From Rhytidiadelphus loreus (Eukaryota; Streptophyta; Bryopsida; Hypnales; Hylocomiaceae), in assembly GCA_947034895.1 (NCBI GenBank), contig OX344762.1, forward strand, positions 51,687,087 through 51,751,086: a DNA stretch of 64,000 bases. The letters are read 5' to 3'. Both the position numbers and the translations under genes were made by a program. The notes under the pieces are model-generated. The model saw only the letters and a list, made by a program, of their open reading frames with translations. It did no database searches and was not told the origin of the DNA. This document shows, one piece after another, positions 21,641 to 34,500 of this stretch (positions are counted from its first letter, which is position 1; the number at the start of each line of letters is the position of its first letter).

Positions 21641-24600
21641 TGTTCCTCTAGGTTAGAAGACACTTTTAGAGTTGAAGTGCTTTGTGGATCTCTTACCTTA
21701 CTTGCAAGTGAGTCAAGTGTCTTAGCCAACAAATATTTTCACTATTTTCCATTTACACATATTCACAAGTGCAGTTACTTTGTAGAAGTATTTTCTTAGA
21801 ATCCATTTTCTTTAGCAAGGCCTTGTAGCATGGCCATGTGGTGTAATAATATCCCATGCAATAGAATATACTTTGAAAAGGCATTTTTTTAAATTTCTAG
21901 AAGACACTTAGTAGGCTTGCTAAGGTAGCCTTGCTTGTGACTTATCCAAATTTCTCACTTTCAAATGAATTAGTCAATATATAGTGGCTACAAAACTAGA
22001 ATACTAAATTATGTTGATATTGTTCCAAACTCACTCACTTATGAGTATGTGTAAACACACCATGAGTGGGTTCTTTGTGAATTTAGGAACACATGAGGAA
22101 TAGATTCACTTTCCTATTGTCACTCCTAACAACACATGCAAACATCCACGATTGCTCATTCTTGAATTTAATATGGCCTTTCTTTCTAACTAAATCCCTC
22201 AAGGACTAGAAGATTGTCCTAATTTCTAAAATTGTGAAGATGAATGAATAAAATGCTAGTTAGAATAATTTAATTAGAACTATAAATCACATGATTTACA
22301 AGAATAGATCAATTACCACAATAAGCATAATTTAAAAGCGTAAACTAAAAATTGAAAGCATTAAAAAATTCAATGTACATAGAGTATTTTTATTTCGTGC
22401 AAACAAGAAGTTCTTTAGTTCTATTTATAGTGATTATAAAGATATTTATCTTTTATATTTATTTAAGTTGTTTTCTAAGGTTATGTTTTGAACTTGAAAA
22501 AATAGTTTTTGAGATGAAACATACTTCAGGGCCTAACAACTTTTTGACAATGGTTATAACAATTTTGGATAATCAACTTTATAGGCAAAAAAACTCAATT
22601 TTGGAGGTAGAAAAATTATTAGAAGATGAATAATGTTTTTTTTACCACCCACCCACCCACCCAAAAAATTATATTGGAATCTAAGGACAATGTAGTGTTT
22701 AAATTTTTTTTAAATTAAAAAAAAAAAAAAAAAACTCTCTCAAATTTGTACACATTTTCAAACATAAGTAGTAGAAAGTCAAAACTAACCAAATTGGATC
22801 CTACAAATTAAAAAAAAATTATATGTGCATCAATTTTTGAAATTTAACAATTGATATTATTAATATAATGTTTGGAACATTTTCAACAACAACATTTAGC
22901 AACAACATAAGAAGGCGTCAAGGTCTAAAAAGGATAGCCCAAATTAAAAAAAGCATCTGATACATCAAAGATTGACTTAACATGCATAGGTTGAATGACT
23001 TCTTTCAAAATTTAGTGCTTAGTTGGCATACTTATATATATCATATCTCCAATTGTGATTTAGGATTTAACTTCAAAGTTCTAGTTTGATTGTGAGTTTA
23101 GGAGTATTCCAAATGTAGATAGTACGTGAAGAGTTAGTTTAGCAGTGCTTCAAATGCCATTCGCAAACTAATTAACCCCTACAATCCCAAAGCTATTTTT
23201 CCATTAAAATCCACTTAAAATTGTCATTTCTATTGCAAAGAGCAAAGGATTCTAAATTTTTTTTTCCATATCTAAGCATAGGATCTTGTAGTAGACTAAT
23301 ATAAAAATATGTAGAAGAAATTTCAAAAACTTAGACCTTGTAGATTACAAGATATTTGCATTTAAAAAGAAGAAAACAAGTTTTTTTAGGCCTTGCTCAA
23401 TTAGATTTTTTGGCTTTAAATCTTCTTAACTTAAAATTTTTGCACTAATAATATTGAATTTCTAATTTTTTATGTTGAAGAATTGATTTGAGATTCTAAA
23501 TTTTCTTTTTAAGAACACACCTAATTTTCTCTCATTAAAAATTTACTAAGTAGAAGTAGGTTCATGATTAAAGGAAAAACTAAACCATTAATATCTCTAA
23601 GATGGAATTGAAACACATTAATTTGAATTAAAAAAAATATTTTTTCTCGGATTTAAAAAAAAATAGTAAAACATGCACCTTGCACATGTGTTCAAAGTGA
23701 TCTTTTGAAGGTACATCTAGGCATTTAAATTTTTGGAACACAAAATGAATACAAAAATGTCTAAATACACAAAATCTTTAATTTCTCCATCTGAATGTTC
23801 ATAGATTTTGGCCTAATTTTCTAACATTTGTGTAGCTATTCTATAGTTTAATTCTTTTTAAAGATCAGGCATTCAAATTTCTTATAACTTAGTAGACAAA
23901 TTTTTTTGGCTAACAAAACATGCATACTCTATGTCTCTCCAAAGCAAGAACTAACAAAGCATATGCATGGAAATTACAACTCTGACTAGGGTCCAAATCT
24001 CTTTTTATGCTTGAAAAAAAAGTTTTTTTAATACTTTAAATGAATCCTTCAGTGAATGATTAGTACACTATCAAACTACTTTAGTGCACTATAAAATCCC
24101 AAAAAGACAAAGATAAGAAGATTGTAAATGAAATTTTTTAGCTTTTAATTTTCTAATAGACAAATTGTGAAATGAAATCATCATACATTTTTATTTTTAG
24201 AAAATCATGCCTTTTAATATTAATATTTTTTTAATGATTCATTATTTCTTGACATTATAAACTTCTTTGAGGATTTTGGTTCAAATTCTTATCTGGGATT
24301 TATGATGGAAATGTCAAATATAGAATTAAATTGGGATTTTTTACCCTCAAAGTACTATTATTATTTGGTCAAAGTGTTATTAAATCAAAGACTTCAATAT
24401 TCTATATCTTCAAAATAATTTGTTTTGCCAAATTAAAACTTCAAACTTCTCTTAATCTATACATAACTTTAAAACTTGATTGTTTGAATTTTGTAATAAT
24501 ACAATGCTAAATATTCTCTTAAATGATTTAAAAATCAAATTTTTGTTAAAATAGATGAGTGCATATTGAGTGCCTAAGAATATACCAAGGGGTTGACTAA

Positions 24601-26060
24601 GAACCGTACTAGACTATAGGTTGCAACTACCCAATTACTTTGTAGTTGTTAAATAACTTCTCGTTCATCCAAAGTTCTATTTCAGAATCCAAATAATAAC
24701 CTCCATTTATGAAAAATTTGATGAATTTAAGATAGATAATATTTGTGTACAAAGATATAAAAATAAAAATGTGCAAATAACTGATTCAGTTGAAATTGCC
24801 ACATTTGCTACTTTCAAATGGAAGATGTCACTGCCTTTGTTGTAATTCTATAAAAAAAAAAGTGAAACAAGAATATTCAACAATTTAAAAATTAATGTAC
24901 ACCCTTGCTAAAAATTTTCACAAATATTCCTCCTTTGTAGCCATCAAAGTGAAAGACTAATAATTATGATCAAGTATGGGCTAATCATTAGGTTCACTAA
25001 TGAAATATCCTAAGCCAGGATCAGAATGTCAGATTCTTTAAAAAATTATTCAAAATATAATTAAATATGACATCTAATGAAAATTTCAAAAATTATATTG
25101 TGGCATAATTGAATAGTGCAGAAAATATTATTGAAAATAATCTAAATCCTCTAAAAAACCACAACTGAGGCGAAGTTGTGAATATTGATAAAACCACAAG
25201 TATTGATAAAGCCCTAAGTACTCATAAAGCTATGAGTACTACTACACGTCAAGGAATATTCTAAGTCATGCTATTGGTAACAAAATATTGTCAATCCTTT
25301 GAAATGAACTTCAAAAAATTCTAAATTGAGTTAATGAATTAAAATTCAACCAAAAAAGAAATTATTTCATATGGGGTCTAATGAATCTCACCCCAATGTA
25401 TGGTATGTAGAAAATAAAGTTGTTCTTAACTACTTTCACAATTCATAGTCATATCGCTCATCAAAAGTGAGCATCCACAGTAGATGGTATAGTAGGTCTC
25501 CACTCCATGTTAGAGTGGGACTCCTTTGGGGAAAGGCTACCAACAAGCAACAAATGTGATGAACACACACTGATCCAAAGGAACAACTTATTGAACAATT
25601 TCTAGAGGTGGAGACACTTTCAAATATTTTTGTGATTCAGTAATTTCACATGGTATTCTCTACCCCGGCCGCCCACTACCCTGTTATCGATATCGATTTC
25701 GGGAGCAAATTCACTTCTTTCGGGAGCAAAAAACGCACTGGAAATGCACAGAAGTGCACAAACTGGCTGCCCGATGGCGAATTCGCAACTGCACGAACTG
25801 CAATTCCAAGAAACCACGCGAAATACAAACACATCATGACTCACTCTGCAACAACCTAATAACTATGCCAAGCAAGGAAAGAGGTACCACACACGTCGCT
25901 ACATCACTGCATTCACGCCAGTCGTTGAGACAGATAAATTCATCAGAAAACCATCCACTAGGTCAGAATTTGAAAGCAACCATAACTTGGTTTCAAGAAT
26001 GCTGAAAAGCCAGCATTCATGGGAGACATGGAATTACACTAGGCCAAGATGACCACTATG
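21641..26060. other. AT-rich intergenic region, no gene
   Basis: It contains a (CACC)n-like run at 22646-22664, a 20-bp A run near 22711, and a third copy of the AT-rich dispersed repeat at about 23170-23700. From about 25650 the composition becomes less AT-rich as the 3' flank of Lhcb copy 2 begins. Short frames such as 22352-22633 have no recognisable domain. Confidence 0.5.
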
Positions 26061-26127
26061 GTACAAAGGGCAAGCGCTTCGCGCCTGCTGGTGTCAGTTG
26101 CGACAGATCTCCAGACAATCAAGCGAT

Positions 26128-27084
26128 CTAGCTGCCGGGGGTGAAGTTGGTGGCGTACGCCCAAGCGTTGTTGGCCACGGGGTCGGCCAAGTGGTCGCTC
26201 AAGTTCTCGATGGGACCCTTGCCAGTCACGATCGCCTGAACGAAGAAGCCGAACATCGAAAACATAGCCAAGCGACCGTTCTTGATCTCCTTCACCTTCA
26301 ACTCAGCGAATGTGTCGGGGTCGTCAGCCAAGCCCAAGGGGTCGAATTGGCCGCCAGGGTAGATGGGGTCAGTCACATCGCCCAAAGGACCTCCAGCTAC
26401 TCGGTAGCCCTCGACGGCGCCCATCAAGATCACCTGAGAAGCCCAGATGGCCAAAATGCTCTGAGCGTGCACCAAACTGGGGTTGCCCAAGTAGTCCAAA
26501 CCCCCGCTCGCGAAGATCTGGGAACCGGCCTTGAACCAAACAGCTTCGCCGAACTTGACGCCGTTCTTGGCCAACAGCTCGGGAGTCACGCACCCCAAAG
26601 CTCCCAACATGGCCCAGCGCGCGTGGATGACCTCCAACTCCCTGTTCGCGGAGAACGTCTCGGGGTCGGAAGAAAGTCCCGCGGTATCCCAGCCGTAGTC
26701 TCCTGGGAACTCTCCGGTCAGGTAAGAAGGCGTGTTCTCGGAGAAGGGGCCCAACCACTTGGCGCGGTCAGCTCCGTACCTGCAAAACACCAAGTCTCAT
26801 CAGCATTCATTCCCGGCAGCCGTAGCTAACCTACATTGTCCCCAAAACAGAAATCCGCGATTGCCCAATTTCGACAACACCCTCCAACACCAAGCAAGCA
26901 CACATTGTAGACAGAAACAGCTTGAGAACAGAGCAGTAACCAGCACTCACCATGGGCTTCCACCGGCCTTGGCCATGGTGACGCGGGCCTTGCCTGTGCC
27001 CACCTGCCGGGAGAACTCATTGACAGGCTTGAGCAGTGACTGCCCAGCCAAGGCCGTGGACGCGCAGGCGGTAGCGGCAGCCAT
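26128..27084 (-). CDS. LHCB1: Chlorophyll a/b-binding protein of LHCII, Lhcb1-type, copy 2
   Basis: Exon 1 is 26951-27084 and exon 2 is 26128-26779, with a 171-bp GT-AG intron in the Trp codon of WYGADR. The precursor is 261 residues. The transit region differs slightly from the other copies ([16 protein letters not shown]). The exon 2 protein is identical to copies 1, 4 and 5, although the DNA carries silent differences and flanks and introns have diverged. This suggests strong purifying selection, recent gene conversion, or both. Its 3' UTR has GCAGGCGCGAAGCGCTTGC (minus, 26071-26089), able to form a short hairpin. It belongs to the PSII antenna, as copy 1. Confidence 0.96.
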
Positions 27085-27180
27085 AACTGCAAATGTATCA
27101 AAAGAGAAGCACAAGCTACGATCAAGTTCGAGACCAAGGTTGAAAGACAGTCGATGAGATACAACTGATATGGGGGATTG

Positions 27181-27345
27181 TTTATATGTAGTTGATCAGC
27201 AAGCAAGCCCTGGCGGGAAAATCACAAATTCTCAGTGCAGAGACGGATCGCGCTAGGTTGCAATCGTAAATGATGATGATTGGGTGGGCGGGTATACTGC
27301 GCTTGGATTGGCCCTTCCGTGGATTTCTTGGGTGGCTGCTTTGGC
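27181..27345 (-). promoter_or_regulatory. Promoter of Lhcb copy 2
   Basis: The TATA box CATATAAA (minus, 27181-27188) lies about 100 bp before the ATG. The conserved module at 27277-27345 has GCCAAAGCAGCCACCC, GAAATCCACGGAAGGGCC, GGCCAATCC and CCACCCAATCATCATC on the coding strand. Confidence 0.75.
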
Positions 27346-27907
27346 GTCTGCTGGTGGAAGTTACCGTCTGGCCATCAGACAAGAGAAATCGAATAAGGAA
27401 TCGTTTATGGAGTTATTGGGTTGCGCTCCGAATTGAATTCCGTCAGCATCCAAAAATCTTTACAGCTCACGTTGACAATTGTGCGGCTGCCAATTGCTCC
27501 GTCAAATGTCTGTCCCACTTTTGAAAAAGCGAATAATATCTGCATTGCCTGGTGGAGGACGATCGGGACTGGATTGCATTTATTAGTGTCTTCTCTAACG
27601 ATTTGATTGGAGGGATCGGACTCGCAGTGCAAAGGATTGGTCAATGTGAAACGGAATGTGATTGAGAAATTGATCATCAGAGCGGAGTTACTGCAAATTG
27701 ATAAGTTTGGGGTGTAATTTCCGGTAATTCGAGTTTAATTCAGTTTCTAGTGCATGTTCTTGTTGATTTGATTCTCAAGTTCAAAGAGAAACTTTTCAAG
27801 GCAAGTAAGAGCTCGTACAAGTTTGACCTTTCGAACGTCCTGTACTGTACAATGGAATCCCAAACTTTTCCTCCTCCAAACTTTTTCCCTTGAGGCTGGT
27901 GACGGGG
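27346..27907 (-). repeat. Duplicated far-upstream flank of Lhcb copy 2
   Basis: CTCGCAGTGCAAAGGATTGG (about 27621-27640) recurs in the orphan flank at 17837. AATCTTTACAGC, TTGACAA and AATATCTGCA words (27455-27545) recur in order upstream of copy 3 (31088-31195). These show that the gene units were duplicated with more than 500 bp of upstream DNA. Confidence 0.6.
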
Positions 27908-28132
27908 ATCAGGGTGGATTGACCCCCTCGCTCGTCCTTACCAGGGGTGCATGTAAAAAAAAAGCCCCCTATTTTGGGCCGTTCTAGGGTATACTCACGA
28001 CCTCCCTAGACTAATTTGGGGTCTCTGATCGCAAAAATGAATTAAAATTTTGCAAAAAAATTTATGTGCGGAAAATAAATAATTGCAGGGTTTGCCCGCA
28101 GGGCCGAGCGAAGGGGTCAGTTCTCCCTGGCC
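27908..28132. mobile_element. Mutator-like MITE, copy 2
   Basis: It starts ATCAGGGTGGATTGACCCCC and ends GGGGTCAGTTCTCCCTGGCC. The 9-bp duplication GTGACGGGG is at 27899-27907 and 28133-28141. The interior shares GCCCCCTATTTTGGG, ACCTCCCTAGACTAATTTGG and GGGTTTGCCC-type words with 46857-47080, which lies in reverse orientation. Confidence 0.85.
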
Positions 28133-29711
28133 GTGACGGGGGGGGAGTGCCCTATGTTTACGTCGTTTTACAGAATAATTTTGTGCTGGAATGGGCATTG
28201 ACTTCGCTAGCTACCGGGATCATGGACGAGCTAATGTGAGTCAGGTTGCGAGGTTGGGAAGATCCCGTTCAATAATGGCGCCTACCGTACGAACTGTTGC
28301 ATTCCAATCTGCAATCTGCAACCCTAATTCACGATTGGGATTTCGAATATGCACAATGCTTGTCAGCATGCCTTGAAAAGAAGGAATTCATTCTCAATCC
28401 GAGGAAGGCAGGTAGCGGAAGGGCTAGTGAGTGTTCGTGACAGTAGACAGCGAGATCGAAAATCATCTGATTGATTCACATTCCGTCAACTTTGAAATGC
28501 CACTTTCCTCAAGCAAGCTTTTATGTTCGATTCGTACTGCACTGATTCCATTTCCACGACGCAATACATTAGAATACAGAGAGCTTCCATGCACAGCCTC
28601 GTATCGCGATAGCATCCGGAGGTTTGTTACAAATAACAGACTTAATTCTCAACTACCTTCCCCAATAATGCTTACGTCAGTTCGTTGAAGTTCTCTTTCA
28701 TTTGTCACAATGAATTCGTCAAACTGTGACTAGTTATTTGATAGAAAGATTGCATACCGTAGCGCTCAGAGTATTAAGAGCTCACCCAAAAATTACAATG
28801 CCCAAGCACAAAGTCTGCTTTACCTTATATAGGAATAAGGCGACGGGGTAGCAATCTTTTTGGGAGTGCACTGTACATTGATGAAACTCCGGCCTGGACT
28901 GTAACAATCATCATCTCGGAAATCAGTATTAATCGTTTTAAATCAAGTGAAAGTCACTTGAATTGTGAGAAATTCCGGAAGATTTAGAAGTCCTTTCCGT
29001 AATAGTACAATGACCATTCATAGCAAACTGTTCATGAAAGTCACAGAAATACAGATCTCAGGCACGCAAATTGTTCAGTCATAACCTTGCCACGCATTCA
29101 AGGACATCAAATCAAACGTAATCTAGAGTGGACACCAAATTTTATAATGCGTATGGAAGTCAAACCCTTCTCCTGGAAACGGGAATTCCCAACGCGTGAC
29201 TTTGGAAGTAAAGAGTGTCCACCAAAAATCAAAATTCGATGCCGCAGATACATCAGCAAGTCCACTTGATACAAACAGCAAACGGAGAATGTTCCATAAT
29301 ACCATCACTCTCCGTTGCACAGTATCAGCAACATCTAATATGATAGCTAAACCACCTCCAACACCAGGATACATCACATATGAAAGCATCTATAGCAACC
29401 TAGCGGCTCAAAAGAATTACACAATCCAATATCGAAAGATCTCCATCGTACCAGACCATGTGACACAGCGCCGACACCGAACAGCACATCAAGACCGTCC
29501 ATCAAGATGATAACCAGAACTGAATTAGAGAAATTTAAGCTTCATTTACATCTTCTAAGGCTACTGTATAAAAGCCAGCAAAAAGGACACCGATTGGTAT
29601 CCACTGGAGCAGTACAGAGGATGGCAAACAGCATGTTTGCTTTCTATGGTACAATGGACAATAGGCTGCGATCCTGCCTGAGTCAATATTTCGACAGATT
29701 TCCAGGATCAT
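28133..29711. other. Spacer between Lhcb copies 2 and 3
   Basis: No gene is supported. Its left part (to about 28400) is further upstream flank of copy 2; GTTGCATTCCAATCTGCAA resembles the flank at 18345. Its right part is the 3' flank of copy 3, ending in the 3' UTR with ATTTCGACAGATT, a word shared with the other copies. Confidence 0.5.
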
Positions 29712-30701
29712 CTAACTCCCGGGGGTGAAGTTGGTGGCGTACGCCCAAGCGTTGTTGGCCACGGGGTCGGCCAAATGGTCGCTCAGGTTCTCGATGGGAC
29801 CCTTACCGGTCACGATCGCCTGGACGAAGAAGCCGAACATCGAAAACATAGCCAAGCGACCGTTCTTGATCTCCTTCACCTTCAACTCAGCGAACGCTTC
29901 GGGATCGTCAGCCAACCCCAAGGGGTCGAATTGGCCGCCAGGGTAGATGGGGTCAGTCACATCGCCCAAAGGACCTCCAGCTACTCGGTAGCCCTCGACG
30001 GCGCCCATCAAGATCACCTGGCAAGCCCAGATGGCCAAAATACTCTGGGCATGCACCAGACTGGGGTTGCCCAAGTAGTCCAAACCCCCGCTCGCGAAGA
30101 TCTGGGAACCGGCCTTGAACCAAACCGCCTCGCCGAACTTGACGCCGTTCTTGGCCAACAGCTCGGGAGTCACGCACCCCAAAGCTCCCAACATGGCCCA
30201 GCGACAGTGGATAACCTCCAACTCCCTGTTCGCGGAGAACGTCTCAGGGTCGGAAGAAAGTCCCGCGGTATCCCAGCCATAGTCTCCGGGGAACTCTCCT
30301 TTCAGGTAAGAGGGCGTGTTCTCGGAGAAGGGGCCCAACCACTTGGCGCGGTCAGATCCGTACCTGAAATACACCACATACAACCCTCATCTCATGAGCA
30401 CTTCGTCCTCAATTAATGTACCCAACCCACATTGTCCCCAACCCAGAAATCCACGACTGCCCAGGTTTGACAACTGCCAGAAACAAATTACAAACTACAA
30501 ACGAGTACTCGTATCACCAATTCGACACCGAACAGAACTTAAACAAAAGCTCGCAAAATCTACTCACCAGGGGCTTCCGCCGGCCTTGGCCATGGTCACG
30601 CGGGCCTTGCCCGTGCCCACCTGCCGGGAGAGCTCATTCACAGGCTTGAGCAGCGACTGCCCAGCCAGGGCCGTGGACGCGCAAGCGGTAGCGGTCGCCA
30701 T
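29712..30701 (-). CDS. LHCB1: Chlorophyll a/b-binding protein of LHCII, Lhcb1-type, copy 3 (divergent)
   Basis: Exon 1 is 30568-30701 and exon 2 is 29712-30363, with a 204-bp GT-AG intron. The product is 261 residues, starting MATATACAS. It differs from the other four copies in exon 2 at six positions. The trimer motif is WYGSDR, SYLTGEF becomes SYLKGEF, IHARW becomes IHCRW, IWASQ becomes IWACQ, and DDPDTF becomes DDPEAF. The changes keep all chlorophyll ligands, so the protein should be functional. The two new Cys lie in or near helices B and C. The N-terminus is short as in the others. The role is PSII antenna, perhaps with a somewhat different behaviour, which is inference. Confidence 0.95.
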
Positions 30702-30811
30702 GACGGAAATATAAGTGTTGACAAGCTGGATTAGCAAATTACTTCGATCGAACGAGTTTGTGTAACTAGTGACTGAAATTGTTGATGATATCGAGGAGAC
30801 GAGCGAGATGG

Positions 30812-30936
30812 TTTATATGCAGTTGGTGTGATCCTGCGGGAAGAGGCTGATCGAAGCAGGATGCTGATGATTGGGTGGGTTGGTGCACATGCGTAGGATT
30901 GGCCCTTCCGTGGATTTTTTGGATGGCGGTCTTGGC
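30812..30936 (-). promoter_or_regulatory. Promoter of Lhcb copy 3
   Basis: The TATA box CATATAAA (minus, 30812-30819) lies 111 bp before the ATG. The module at 30867-30936 has GGCCAATCCTACGCATGTGC, then ACCAACCCACCCAATCATC on the coding strand. This is nearly the same as copy 4. Confidence 0.75.
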
Positions 30937-32130
30937 ATCTGGAGGTGCCGGTCTATTGAGCGACCATCTGGCAACGGCGGGTTGATTGCGAGGTTTAATT
31001 TACGCTCTAAAATCCATTGTGAGGAGGATATTGTGGTTGTGTAGCTAGGTCTCCCAAATGAATGGTATTCCGTCAGAATAAAAAAAAAATCTTTACAGCA
31101 AATGTTGACAAGCGTGCAGCTGTCTGTCATGCAAGGGGATGCAGGGGAGAGGATGTACTTCCCACTTTTCCAGAAAGCAAGGAATATCTGCAGGCATTGC
31201 CTGGTGGGAGGCATTGGGGGCTGGATCTCGAGGCCAACTCACTAGGCTGTGAATTTCTTAGTGTTTTCAACTTCGAATCGTGTGGAGGACTTTGACTCGC
31301 GGTTTAAATTGTGGAATGGAATGCGATTTGACAGAACTCCGTCATCATCAGAACTCGATTAACGTAGGCTAGTTCGCGTTTAGGGTTGTTGACGAAGAGA
31401 TATATTTTTCTATGTAAGGTGGAAGTGCCTGAAACGAACTTGCACCATAAGTGTGCAGAAAACGGTTTAGGGTACATCATGAAGTTGAGTTTCAAAAATC
31501 CTCAGTATATTCATACATATTCAGAAACTTACATGATTTCTTTTGAAAATTCATGATCTTCATTTGAAATTGTGTTGAAAATACTTCATGTTTTGATTCC
31601 ACTTCAGAGCATAAAGAATTGCTTTTAAGTGGATGATAGTAAGCACTTCTACCTTAATGCCTGTAACCCTCGTCTTCGGAAAGTCGGGATCATGAGTCGG
31701 GATCATGGCCGTTGGTGTGAAATTGAATCCATCCACACCCGAACAAAGAAACGAAGTTTCCATTCCGTTGTCACCGTACTAGCTGTAAGTGATAGAGCGA
31801 AGCGTAGATTTTTTGACCGTTTCTTGCAGAACGGAATGATCAATTGCAGGAGTGGGTCCGGCCGGTCTACGCTTAAAAAGTAGAATCCAAGACTGAGTGC
31901 TTGGCTGCGAGAGGTGCACCCAATTTCCTTCCGTCCCGTTGCAGGCATTCAATTCCATGCTGCAGCAATCCTCGTCCACGAGTTGGTTTCTGGTTTCAGG
32001 GCTTCAACGGCGCAGTGGTTGGTGATGTCTCTACACAAATGGCCTGCAGTCGCAATCGTGAGGGAGCTGACGAGCCGTGAGTTTTCGTGGTCGACAGCCA
32101 GATCCAAAATGACTCTCATCACTTCACTAG
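30937..32130 (-). repeat. Duplicated upstream flank of Lhcb copy 3
   Basis: The segment at 31935-32130 aligns with 18345-18540 through CATGCTGCA, TTTTCGTGGTCGACA, CAGATCCAAAATGAC and a GGGAGC run. A related short piece (TTTGTGGTCGACAAACAA) occurs at 40001 upstream of copy 4. No gene is seen. Confidence 0.6.
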
Positions 32131-32777
32131 GATTGAATTGCCTCCCTATATGGTGATAAATTCCATCACAGATTTACTAATTTTTTAAAATAATAAAGTT
32201 AATCATAAAAGTCGTCCCCAGTTGTAACAGTGGTGTCAAAGGAAGGAAAAAAATAAAAATATATGATGTAGATTGATTATTACTACATTACCACCATTGG
32301 GATGGGAATTTTTCAATTTTATAATTAAATTCTTAACAATTTAGTGTTATGAATCACTTTGTACTTCTTTCTACTTACTATTTTTTTCCTATATGTTGTG
32401 CAATTCCAAATGATCAAAAAAATTTCAAGCATGTAGCCAAATTGACTTGAGAAATGAATCCAAAGAGGTATCATCATTTTGGACATTTTTTCATACAAAT
32501 GTGACCTTGTGAAGTACAATTGCCCGGATTTTAACACGGCCAAAAAAATGATTTTTGTCACTTCAAACGTTAATATCTTGCAATCTATGCGGTCGAAAAT
32601 TCTGAAATTTCTTCCACATCTTTTCAAACTATTTTACTACAAGATCCTACGGTTGCATGTGTTCAAAGATGTTTTTCATCTAAAATTTGGTGCTTGTATC
32701 AGAAATGGCAGTTTGGGAGTGTTTTTGATGAAAACATAGTCTCTGACCTTTAGAAGTCAACAAAAGTCAAAATAGTA

Positions 32778-33037
32778 ATCACTCCATTTCAAAATGATTG
32801 TCCACTTTGAATGTCATGTTTTTCTTAAGGTTGTTTTAAGTAGATAAAAAAAAACTTCCTTGTGGCTGATTTTATTTAGGTTGAACACATGCAATGTTCT
32901 TCATTCATACTAATAATATAAAATTTGAAACCTTTCTCTGAGACCTTTTTTAATTATGATTTTCACAATATAGTCAATGAAATTGGCTCAAAAAAAATAT
33001 CAACAAAATTGTGGAAAATCATTTCAGGACAAAAGGA
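32778..33037. mobile_element. Degenerate Stowaway-like MITE
   Basis: It is the older relative of the element at 63270-63513. CCACTTTGAATGTCATGTTTTT, TTTTATTTAGGTTG-like runs, GCAATGTTCTTCATT and AATGAAATTGGCTCAA are shared in order. Its ends (TCACTCCATTTC... and ...CAGGACAAAAGGATTA) have drifted from the CTCCCTC consensus. Confidence 0.75.
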
Positions 33038-33038
33038 T

Positions 33039-33245
33039 TATAAAAGAAACACAACACCAAATTCCATCAAGACCTAGTTTGGGTGGTTCAAGGAGTTTGG
33101 TCCTATGTTTTTAGAACAATATAAAAGAAACACAACATCAAACTCCATTAGACCCTTGTAAATTTAGATGCTCGAAGGAGTTTGGTCATGTGTTTTTCTC
33201 AGGAGTTTGGTTTTATCTCACATTCAATACACACTTTACAATTAA
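33039..33245. repeat. Repeat shared with 40325-40470
   Basis: Words around AGGAGTTTGGTCATGTGTTTTTCTC and CACACTTTACAATTAA occur at both sites, and twice within this one. It is non-coding. It lies upstream of copies 3 and 4 respectively, and may be part of the duplicated unit. Confidence 0.5.
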
Positions 33246-33253
33246 TTTTAATG

Positions 33254-33836
33254 CTAGGGGAGGACACTCTCACTACATTTTGGGTACCCATGTGTGGCGG
33301 AGTGATTTTTTGACCCCCTATTTACTTTTGAATAAACTATAATTTCATCCTAAAATTTCGAGCTTTGTTTAACAATGACTAAAGGTTTCTATTGACAAAA
33401 ATTTCAATTCCAAATAACATAAGATATATTGTCTAGAATGGGTTGAAAAATGAACTAAAATGGCACGTTCTCCAACTAAAATATTTATAGAGCTCACATG
33501 AAGATGACTATTGCATCAATATTCAACAAAAATAAATTTTCAATAGAAAGCTATTCAATAGATTTTTTTTTCATTTTTTTCATTTTTTTTTCTTATATAA
33601 TATAGAGGTGTGAAAATTATTTTCAGCTTTACAATGTATTTTAAAAAAAAAAAAATTTATAACTAATTATTATTAGCATAAAATAATACCAATAATTCAA
33701 AACATAAACTTTTAAAGTAGTAAAATCTATCCATAATTTTTTTTTGGAAAAAAAAACTAAATTTACTGATGTATTACTTGTATTATTTTTTTTAACGCAT
33801 GTGGGTTGCTAAAACATGGGAAGTGTCCTCCTCGGG
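33254..33836. mobile_element. hAT-like MITE, copy 2
   Basis: The ends are CTAGGGGAGGACACTCTCAC on the left and, read on minus, CCCGAGGAGGACACTTCC on the right. The flanking 8-mers TTTTAATG (33246-33253) and TTCTAATG (33837-33844) differ by one base. The interior is similar throughout to 14930-15492. Confidence 0.75.
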
Positions 33837-34262
33837 TTCTAATGATTGTGTGGTGATACATTAGGGAGTTGTGAATAGGTACATGCCCTTGAATTTTTGG
33901 TTTCCACATAACTTACATACATCAACTTTTTCAAGGAAATCTAGTAGGATATATTTGTGTGGTAATTTTTCCATAATACCACTCACCACGCACTTTCATA
34001 ACACTATTAACCAACATTGGGATCCATTTGCTCCCGTAGAAATTGAGAGCCCCTAGCATTGCAACTTCCCAATTCACTAACTCAACCCAATCTTTACCTT
34101 CATGCAATTCATATCTCTCTAATGACTCTCTATAAATTAAACTAATTTCACTCCAAGAGGGATAATTGCAGTCTTCAAGAAGGAATGGTTTAGGATGGTT
34201 AACAATGTTATGCTCAAATTAACTCAATATACGATAATGGATAGTGCATGGTTATCAACAAT

Positions 34263-34500
34263 CACTAGTAAAAAGCCTTGTTTAATTGGATGTTCCTGCG
34301 TCAAAGTTGACGGATTTTTTTAAGCATCCAATGTAACATCTTTATGTGTTTATGTCAACAATGACATCCAATGTAGCATAAAGATGTTACATTGGATGTC
34401 ATTATTGACATAAACACATGAAGATGTTACATTGGATGCTTAAAAAAATCCGTCAACTTTGACGCAAGAATATCCAATTAAACAAGGCTTTCTTCTAGTG
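34263..34500. mobile_element. CACTA-type foldback MITE
   Basis: A nearly complete hairpin of 238 bp runs from CACTAGTAAAAAGCC to GGCTTTCTTCTAGTG. The arms share CGTCAAAGTTGACGGATT and CATCCAATGTAACATC. CACTAG ends fit En/Spm-type elements; the flanking triplets (AAT and AAA) are not an exact 3-bp duplication. Confidence 0.75.
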
